Shown in pieces: positions 5,104 through 10,371 of a stretch of DNA of 10,371 nt (positions are counted from its first letter, which is position 1; each line of letters starts with the position of its first letter). Where the stretch lies: contig CAJUPK010000087.1 in assembly GCA_910588415.1 (NCBI GenBank), forward strand, positions 1 to 10,371, given 5' to 3'. The notes beneath the pieces are model-generated. The model had not been told where the DNA came from, did not search any database, and saw nothing but the letters and a program-made list of their open reading frames with translations. This DNA is from an uncultured Oscillospiraceae bacterium. GTDB lineage: Bacteria; Bacillota; Clostridia; Oscillospirales; Acutalibacteraceae. Position numbers and translations under genes: made by a program.

Positions 5104-5115
5104 TTTTCCGGAAAA
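5104..5115. promoter_or_regulatory. Palindromic site in the divergent sigma/kinase region
   Basis: TTTTCCGGAAAA is a perfect 12-bp palindrome. It overlaps a near-palindrome of GGAAAAAA with TTTTTTTCC (5093-5109). Together they form an AT tract between the ECF sigma gene and the FGGY kinase promoter, about 7 bp upstream of the -35 at 5122. It is well placed to be an operator or curved-DNA site. No binding protein can be named. Confidence 0.3.
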
Positions 5116-5121
5116 TCCCCC

Positions 5122-5150
5122 TTGCCAACCAAAGGGCGGAGGTATATCAT
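5122..5150 (+). promoter_or_regulatory. Candidate sigma-A promoter of the FGGY kinase
   Basis: TTGCCA (5122-5127) and TATCAT (5145-5150) are separated by 17 bp. Transcription would start near 5157, giving an untranslated leader of about 185 nt before the kinase ATG. The leader is GC-rich and contains several possible hairpins, for example TGCAG/CTGCA near 5192-5206, GGCCGG/CCGGCC, and CTGCC/GGCAG near 5277-5293. I recognise no riboswitch class in it. Confidence 0.45.
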
Positions 5151-5342
5151 GATAGGGGGCGGGCCCCGCGCCTGGCCATAGGCCGTATGGCTGCAGGAAG
5201 ACTGCACAGGCCGGAAAAGCCCTGCCGCCCCCCTCCGGCCCCGTCCCGCGCAAAGGCGTGGGCCGGAACAGCCCGCTGCCCTGGTGCGGCAGCCGGTGTA
5301 AAACTAAGGAAAACAAATATACAGGGAAATGAGGGAATGATT

Positions 5343-6959
5343 ATGGAACATAAAGCCATTGCCGCGGCCATCGCGGAGGGGCGGACCGCCCTGGGCCTGG
5401 AGCTGGGCTCTACCCGCATCAAGGCCGTGCTCATCGGCCCCAGCCACCAGCCTATTGCCGCCGGGGCCTTTGACTGGGAGAACCGGCTGGAGGACGGGCT
5501 TTGGACCTACCGCCTGGAGGATGCTTGGAGAGGTCTGCAGGCGGCGTACCAGCAGCTCTCCCAGGAGGTTTGGGAGAAGTACGGGGAAAAGCTGCGCACC
5601 CTGGGGGCTGTGGGCGTCTCCGCTATGATGCACGGCTACCTGCCCTTTGACAAGGAGGGGCGGCAGCTGTGCGCCTTCCGCACCTGGCGCAACACGGTGA
5701 CCGGGGCCGAGGCGGAACAGCTGACAGAGCTGTTTGGCTTCAACATTCCCCAGCGCTGGAGCATTGCCCACCTGTACCGGGCCATCCGCTTGGAGGAGGA
5801 GCATGTGCCCCGGCTGGCCTATCTCACCACCCTGGCCGGGTACATCCATTGGCAGCTCACCGGGGAAAAGGTGCTGGGCGTGGGGGAGGCCGCGGGGATG
5901 TTTCCGGTGGACAGCGAGACCTGCGGGTTTGACCAGAACCGGGTGCGGCTGTTTGACGGGCTGGCGGCGCAGAGGGGCCTGCCCTGGCGGCTGGGCCAGG
6001 TGCTGCCCCGGGTGCTTTGCGCCGGGGAGGAGGCGGGCCGCCTGACCCCCCAGGGGGCCAAGCGGCTGGACCCTGCCGGCCTTCTGGAGCCCGGCGTGCC
6101 CTTCTGCCCGCCGGAGGGGGACGCGGGCACCGGCATGACCGCCACGGACAGCGTGGCCCCCCGCACCGGCAATGTGTCGGCCGGAACCTCTATTTTTGCC
6201 ATGGTGGTGCTGGAGCGGCCCCTCTCCAAGGTGTACCCAGAGCTGGACCTGGTGGCAACGCCTACAGGCCGCCCGGCGGCCATGGTCCACTGCAACACCT
6301 GCACATCCGACCTGGACGCCTGGGTGGGGCTGTTTGGCCAGGCTGTAGAGCGGGCGGGGGCCAGCCTCTCCAAGTCCCAGCTGTACGAAATGCTCTATCA
6401 AGAGGCCCTGTCCGCGGACTGCGGGGGATTGCTGAGCTATAACTGCTACTCCGGCGAGCCTGTCATCGGGCTGGCCCAGGGCCGGCCGCTGTTCACCCGC
6501 CAGCCAGAGGCGCCCATGACCCTGGGGGGCTTTATGCGGGCCCAGCTGTTTGCGGCCATGGCCCCCTTAAAGATGGGCATGGAACTGCTGCTGGACCAGG
6601 AAAAGGCAGCCCTGGACAGGCTCTGCGGCCACGGCGGGCTGTTCAAGACCCCGGTGGTGGGCCAGCGGCTGATGGCCGGGGCCCTGGGGGTGCCTGTGTC
6701 CGTGATGGAGACCGCCGGAGAGGGCGGCCCCTGGGGCATGGCAATTCTGGCCATGTACAGCCTGCGCAGGCAGATGGGCTGGGAGGGCTCTTTGGAGGAT
6801 TACCTGGCCGCGGAGGTGTTCGCCCAGGCAGAGCGCTCTACGGCGGAGCCCCAGCCGGAGGACAGCCAGGGCTTTGCGGCCTTCCTGGCCCGCTACAAGG
6901 CCGGGCTGCCCCTGGAAAGCCTGGCGGCCGGCGGGCTGCTGCGGGAGGCCGGAACGTAA
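5343..6959 (+). CDS. FGGY-family sugar kinase (xylulokinase/ribulokinase-like)
   Basis: A 538-residue ATP-dependent carbohydrate kinase of the FGGY family, with the two-domain actin-like fold, expected in the cytosol. The N-terminal phosphate loop is LGLELGSTRIKAVLIG (17-32). SAMMHGYLPFD (93-103) and FRTWRNT (112-118) line the sugar side. PPEGDAGTGM (256-265) carries the likely catalytic base Asp260, and GNVSAGTSIFAM (276-287) is the adenosine/phosphate segment. GHGGLFKTPVVGQRLMAG and METAGEGGPWGMAILA form the C-terminal nucleotide site. It resembles a Firmicutes/Bacteroidetes subgroup often annotated as xylulokinase or as a non-orthologous ribulokinase; the substrate cannot be settled here. 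GAGGG lies 7 nt before this ATG. An ATG two codons upstream (5337) sits too close to that site but is possible. There is no pentose isomerase, epimerase or transporter beside it. Confidence 0.85.
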   Translation: MEHKAIAAAIAEGRTALGLELGSTRIKAVLIGPSHQPIAAGAFDWENRLEDGLWTYRLEDAWRGLQAAYQQLSQEVWEKYGEKLRTLGAVGVSAMMHGYLPFDKEGRQLCAFRTWRNTVTGAEAEQLTELFGFNIPQRWSIAHLYRAIRLEEEHVPRLAYLTTLAGYIHWQLTGEKVLGVGEAAGMFPVDSETCGFDQNRVRLFDGLAAQRGLPWRLGQVLPRVLCAGEEAGRLTPQGAKRLDPAGLLEPGVPFCPPEGDAGTGMTATDSVAPRTGNVSAGTSIFAMVVLERPLSKVYPELDLVATPTGRPAAMVHCNTCTSDLDAWVGLFGQAVERAGASLSKSQLYEMLYQEALSADCGGLLSYNCYSGEPVIGLAQGRPLFTRQPEAPMTLGGFMRAQLFAAMAPLKMGMELLLDQEKAALDRLCGHGGLFKTPVVGQRLMAGALGVPVSVMETAGEGGPWGMAILAMYSLRRQMGWEGSLEDYLAAEVFAQAERSTAEPQPEDSQGFAAFLARYKAGLPLESLAAGGLLREAGT

Positions 6960-7010
6960 AAAAGGGCCCAGGGGTTTCCGGGCTGCCGGGGGGCTTGCGC
7001 CCTATGCCTA

Positions 7011-7019
7011 TGATACAAT
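7011..7019 (+). promoter_or_regulatory. Possible extended -10 element in the kinase-ABC gap
   Basis: TGATACAAT is an extended -10 (TGn-TACAAT) without a good -35 at 16-18 bp. It could start a transcript across the otherwise gene-free 7020-7256 region, but there is no further support. Confidence 0.2.
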
Positions 7020-7108
7020 GAGAGGGGACGGATGTCAAGGCGGCAGCCCTGCCGGAAAGAGGCGCTTTTGCCCGCTTTTCGGCTTTGCCCCGCCCTCTCT
7101 ATTCTGTT

Positions 7109-7144
7109 TTGCGGCCGCTCTCCCTTGGCAGGGGGCGGCCGCAA
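7109..7144. repeat. GC-rich 10-bp inverted repeat
   Basis: TTGCGGCCGC (7109-7118) pairs perfectly with GCGGCCGCAA (7135-7144), and the loop region has a further CCC/GGG pairing. It is the main structure in the 382-bp gap between the kinase and the ABC genes. No T-run follows on either strand, so it is not a standard terminator, though it could end kinase transcripts in part. Otherwise 6960-7208 shows no gene. Confidence 0.5.
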
Positions 7145-7234
7145 CCCGCTTGTGCCAATATTGCACATAACCAGCCCGGCCCCAGGGGTAAATCCGGTCA
7201 TAGCGCTGAAAAATGACTTTTTTGAAAAAACCTC

Positions 7235-7262
7235 TTTCATTTTTTTGCCTGTCGGCTATAAT
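7235..7262 (+). promoter_or_regulatory. Promoter of the ABC exporter operon
   Basis: A perfect TATAAT (7257-7262) follows TTTCAT (7235-7240) at 16 bp. Transcription would start near 7268, giving a leader of about 74 nt that carries a small CTCCGGC-CTG-GCTGGAG hairpin (7282-7298). An AT-rich inverted repeat, AAAAATGA (7209-7216) with TCATTTTT (7237-7244), overlaps the -35 and could be an operator. Confidence 0.6.
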
Positions 7263-7341
7263 ATGGAGAGTTTCAAAAACACTCCGGCCTGGCTGGAGGA
7301 AAAATTTTTAAGCCCCAATGTGTTCGAGGAGGGAAGTTCTT

Positions 7342-9105
7342 ATGTTTCAGCTAAGATGGGTCTGGACGCGCATGGCCGGGTGCCACAAGCGCTATGTGTT
7401 CGCCCTGTTCTCCACCGCCCTGCTGGCCGTGATGGCCCTGGGCAACTCCATGATCACGGCCCGTATCATGGACACGGTTTTTAACCCCCTGCAGGAATCC
7501 GGCGTGGTGACCCAGGAGGCGGTAGGCCAGTTGACCACCCTGGTGGCTGTGCTGGTGGGGTTTACCCTGGCGCGCACGGGCTTTGGGTATCTCTCGGTCA
7601 TGACCTACGAGGTCTGCTCGCAAAAGCTGATTTACCAGCTGCGCCGGGACCTGTATAAAAACATGCAGGAGCAGGACCAGGCCTTCTACGGGGTCTACCG
7701 CACCGGCGACCTGATGACCCGGCTGACAGGCGACATGGACATGATCCGCCACGCGGTGTGCTGGGTCATCCGGCAGCTGATCAGCTGCACGGTGCTGTTT
7801 GTCACCACGGCGGTTACCTTTTTGGTGACAGACTGGCTGTTCGCCCTGTCCATGCTGGCGGTAACGCCCTTTATCTTCTTCTTTACCTTCCTGTTCTCCA
7901 AAAGGGTACACCCCCTGTACGTGGAGCTGCGGGAGAAGCTCTCCCGGCTGAACACCGCCGCCCAGGAGAACATCTCCGGCAACCGGGTGGTAAAGGCCTT
8001 TGCCCGGGAGGACTATGAGATTGCCTGCTTTGACGAGAAGAACCGGGAGTATAAGGAGGCCAACAAGACCGCCTCTCTGCTGTGGCTGAAGTTTAGCCCC
8101 TACATTGAGACCCTGTCCCAGTCCCTGTCCATTGCGGTGCTGCTGGTGGGGGGCCTGTTCCTGATCAACGGGCGCATCAGCATTGGCACCTTCACCATGT
8201 TCAACGGGCTGACCTGGACCCTCTCGGACCCCATGCGGATGCTGGGGATGCACCTGAACGACCTGCAGCGGTTCTTTGCCAGCTGCAGCAAGATCATCGA
8301 GCTGTACTACGCCAAGTCCACCATCACCAGCCGGCCGGACGCGGTGAAGCCCCAGGGCCGCCTGGAGGGCCGGGTGGAGTTTAAGTCCGCGGGGCTGAAG
8401 CTGCACGGCGCCCAGGTGCTGCAGGGTGTGGACCTGACTGTGGAGCCTGGGGAGACCGTGGCCATTATGGGCCCCACAGGCGCGGGCAAGACCTCTCTGG
8501 TAAGCCTGATTCCCCGGTTTGCGGACGTGACGGAGGGCGAGGTGGACATTGACGGGCTCTCTGTGCGGCGGTACGACCTGAAGGCGCTGCGGTCCGCCAT
8601 TGGCATTGCGACCCAGGATGTGTTCCTGTTCTCTGACACAGTGGATGGCAACATTGCCTATGGAGACAGCGAGATGCCGGAGGACCAGGTAAAGCGCTTT
8701 GCCAAAATGGCAGACGTGGACTTTGCCGAGAAGCTGCCCCAGGGCTTTGACACGGTGATTGGCGAGCGGGGCACCGGGCTTTCCGGCGGGCAGAAGCAGC
8801 GCATTGCCCTGGCCCGGGCCCTGGCTGTGCGGCCCAGCATTTTGATATTGGACGACACCACCAGCGCGGTGGACCTGGAGACGGAAAAGTACATACAGGA
8901 ACAGCTGGCAAACCTGGACTTCCCCTGCACCAAGCTGATTGTGGCCCAGCGCATTTCTACCACCAAGCGGGCGGACAAGATTGTGGTGATTGAAGATGGG
9001 AAAATTACGGCGGCCGGCACCCACCAGGAGCTGTCGAAACAGCCCGGGTATTACCGGGAGGTGTTCCTGCTGCAGAACGGCGCAGAGGAAGAGGAGGCGG
9101 TATAA
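7342..9105 (+). CDS. ABC exporter half-transporter with degenerate ATPase site
   Basis: A 587-residue type-IV (MsbA/BmrA-fold) ABC exporter subunit: six membrane helices within about residues 17-310, then a nucleotide-binding domain from about 345. Walker A is GPTGAGKTS (377-385), the Q-loop glutamine is Gln425, the signature is LSGGQKQR (480-487), and Walker B is ILILDD (500-505). The catalytic Walker B glutamate is replaced by Asp505, and the switch-loop histidine by Gln536 (VAQR). This is the pattern of the degenerate-site partner in heterodimeric exporters such as TM287/288, BmrCD and LmrCD. GAGGAGGG lies 8 nt before the ATG. The stop codon directly abuts the next gene's start. The substrate (drug, lipid or peptide) is unknown. 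Confidence 0.92.
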   Translation: MFQLRWVWTRMAGCHKRYVFALFSTALLAVMALGNSMITARIMDTVFNPLQESGVVTQEAVGQLTTLVAVLVGFTLARTGFGYLSVMTYEVCSQKLIYQLRRDLYKNMQEQDQAFYGVYRTGDLMTRLTGDMDMIRHAVCWVIRQLISCTVLFVTTAVTFLVTDWLFALSMLAVTPFIFFFTFLFSKRVHPLYVELREKLSRLNTAAQENISGNRVVKAFAREDYEIACFDEKNREYKEANKTASLLWLKFSPYIETLSQSLSIAVLLVGGLFLINGRISIGTFTMFNGLTWTLSDPMRMLGMHLNDLQRFFASCSKIIELYYAKSTITSRPDAVKPQGRLEGRVEFKSAGLKLHGAQVLQGVDLTVEPGETVAIMGPTGAGKTSLVSLIPRFADVTEGEVDIDGLSVRRYDLKALRSAIGIATQDVFLFSDTVDGNIAYGDSEMPEDQVKRFAKMADVDFAEKLPQGFDTVIGERGTGLSGGQKQRIALARALAVRPSILILDDTTSAVDLETEKYIQEQLANLDFPCTKLIVAQRISTTKRADKIVVIEDGKITAAGTHQELSKQPGYYREVFLLQNGAEEEEAV

Positions 9106-10371
9106 ATGGCGCGTAATCGCTTTGATGTGGACGAGAACCTGGAAACACCCTTTAATATAAAGCATCTGCTGCGGGCGGGCACCTATATTGGCCGCCACAA
9201 GAAAAAGATGGGCCTGTCCCTGCTGTTTTCCGCTATTTCCGCGGCAGCGGGGCTGGTGGGGCCCCTGCTGGTGCAGCGGGGCATCAACGTGTCTGTGCCC
9301 AACAAGGACGTGAAAGAGCTTGCGCTGCTCTCTGTGTGTATGCTGGCGGCCATTCTGACCTCCATTCTGTTTGCCAGGGCCCGCAGCAAGTACATGATCG
9401 AGGTGGGGCAGGAGATTATCTATGACATCCGCAAGGACCTGTTTGAGCACCTGCAGAAGCTGCCCTTCCAGTTTTACGACGACCGGCCCCACGGGAAGAT
9501 TCTTACACGGGTCATCAACTATGTAAACAGCGTGTCAGACGCCCTGAGCAATGGCATCATCAACTTTGTGCTGGAGATTTTCAACCTGATTTTAATTGCG
9601 GTTTTTATGCTGATCTGCGACGTGCGGCTGTCCCTGGTGGTGATGGCCGGGGTGCCCCTGCTGCTGGTGGTGGTCTTCCTGATTAAGCCCGCCCAGCGCC
9701 GGGCCTGGCAGGACGTGTCCAACAAGAGTTCGAACCTGAACGCCTATCTCCACGAGAGCCTGGACGGCATGAAGATTACCCAGGCCTTTACCCGGGAGGA
9801 GGAGAACGCGGGCATTTATGACCGGCTGAACAAGAACTGCTACCGCACCTGGATGCGGGCCCAGTATACCTCTAACCTGATCTGGGTGTCTGTAGACAAC
9901 ATCTCCACCTGGGTGGTGGGGGCCATGTACCTGGTGGGCCTGCTGACCCTGGGGCCTGGAATGCAGATTGGCACCATTATCGCCCTGGCCTCTTACGCCT
10001 GGCGGTTCTGGCAGCCCATGCTGAGCCTCTCCAACCTGTACAACACCTTTATCAACGCGGTGGCCTATCTGGAGCGGATCTTCGAGATGCTGGATGAGCC
10101 TGTTACCGTGGACGACGCCCCCGGGGCCGGGGAACTGCCCGCCATCCGCGGCGGGGTGGAGTTCCGGGACGTGACCTTCTCCTACGACGGCACGGTGAAC
10201 GTGCTGGAGCACTTCGGCCTGCAGGTGAACCCAGGGGAGTCGGTGGCCCTGGTGGGCCCCACAGGCGCTGGCAAGACCACGGTGGTAAACCTGCTGTCCC
10301 GGTTCTACAACCTGAACGGGGGCGCGGTGCTGCTGGACGGCCACGATATTTCCCAGGTGACCCTGCACTCC
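9106..10371 (+). CDS. ABC exporter half-transporter, partner subunit (partial, runs off the window)
   Basis: The first 422 residues of the second half-transporter, cut by the window end. A polar N-terminus (MARNRFDVDENLETPFNIKHLL) precedes six membrane helices at about 33-330. The cytosolic coupling regions include FYDDRPHGKILTRVINYVNSV and AFTREEENAGIYDRLNKN. The nucleotide-binding domain begins at about 346 (GGVEFRDVTFSYDG), and Walker A is GPTGAGKTT (384-392). The ATG follows the previous TAA with no gap, and GAGGAGG at the end of the upstream gene serves as ribosome binding site 8 nt away, so the two are co-translated. By the heterodimer rule this subunit should carry the intact Walker B Glu and switch His, but those residues lie beyond the window. 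Confidence 0.92.
   Translation, partial: MARNRFDVDENLETPFNIKHLLRAGTYIGRHKKKMGLSLLFSAISAAAGLVGPLLVQRGINVSVPNKDVKELALLSVCMLAAILTSILFARARSKYMIEVGQEIIYDIRKDLFEHLQKLPFQFYDDRPHGKILTRVINYVNSVSDALSNGIINFVLEIFNLILIAVFMLICDVRLSLVVMAGVPLLLVVVFLIKPAQRRAWQDVSNKSSNLNAYLHESLDGMKITQAFTREEENAGIYDRLNKNCYRTWMRAQYTSNLIWVSVDNISTWVVGAMYLVGLLTLGPGMQIGTIIALASYAWRFWQPMLSLSNLYNTFINAVAYLERIFEMLDEPVTVDDAPGAGELPAIRGGVEFRDVTFSYDGTVNVLEHFGLQVNPGESVALVGPTGAGKTTVVNLLSRFYNLNGGAVLLDGHDISQVTLHS

Noticed and set aside
7351..9492. 713-residue minus-strand open frame
   Set aside because: It is antisense to the ABC exporter genes, whose motifs are intact; the composition is artefactual.

Overview
The window looks like chromosomal DNA from a GC-rich Clostridia, most likely an Oscillospiraceae/Ruminococcaceae gut anaerobe. 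The grounds are strong AGGAGG-type ribosome binding sites, GC-rich third codon positions, a queuosine-precursor transporter behind what reads as a class-III preQ1 riboswitch (a class I recall from Faecalibacterium and relatives), and the gene families present. The genus is inference.

Layout. Positions 1-60 hold a strong bidirectional hairpin terminator. A tRNA-Leu(UAG) lies on the minus strand (119-201) with its own promoter. On the plus strand follow a riboswitch-like leader and queT (398-976). Positions 977-1615 have no gene but are packed with short stem-loops. ktrB (1616-3004), a K+ transporter subunit without its KtrA partner in view, comes next. Then 3003-3658 is a second gene-free, hairpin-dense stretch ending in a terminator. 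On the minus strand, an ECF sigma factor (4483-5025) and a single-pass membrane protein, its probable anti-sigma factor (3659-4486), overlap by ATGA. Divergently on the plus strand come an FGGY sugar kinase (5343-6959) and, after a 382-bp gap, a two-gene heterodimeric ABC exporter (7342-9105 and 9106 to beyond the window end).

The least ordinary part is the pair of gene-free stretches flanking ktrB. A repeated element occurs three times (about 991-1250, 3003-3220, 3350-3512). Its core is an outer 12-bp stem enclosing two hairpins. Outside the core, hairpins at matching positions differ in sequence between copies, yet both arms change together so that pairing is kept. This compensatory change suggests selection on folded RNA or single-stranded DNA, not on a protein. 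A second hairpin family (1388-1532) shows the same behaviour. I do not recognise either family by name.

The protein genes are separate small units (queuosine salvage, potassium uptake, envelope-type sigma signalling, sugar phosphorylation, drug or lipid export), not one pathway. Only the sigma/anti-sigma pair and the two ABC genes are clear operons.
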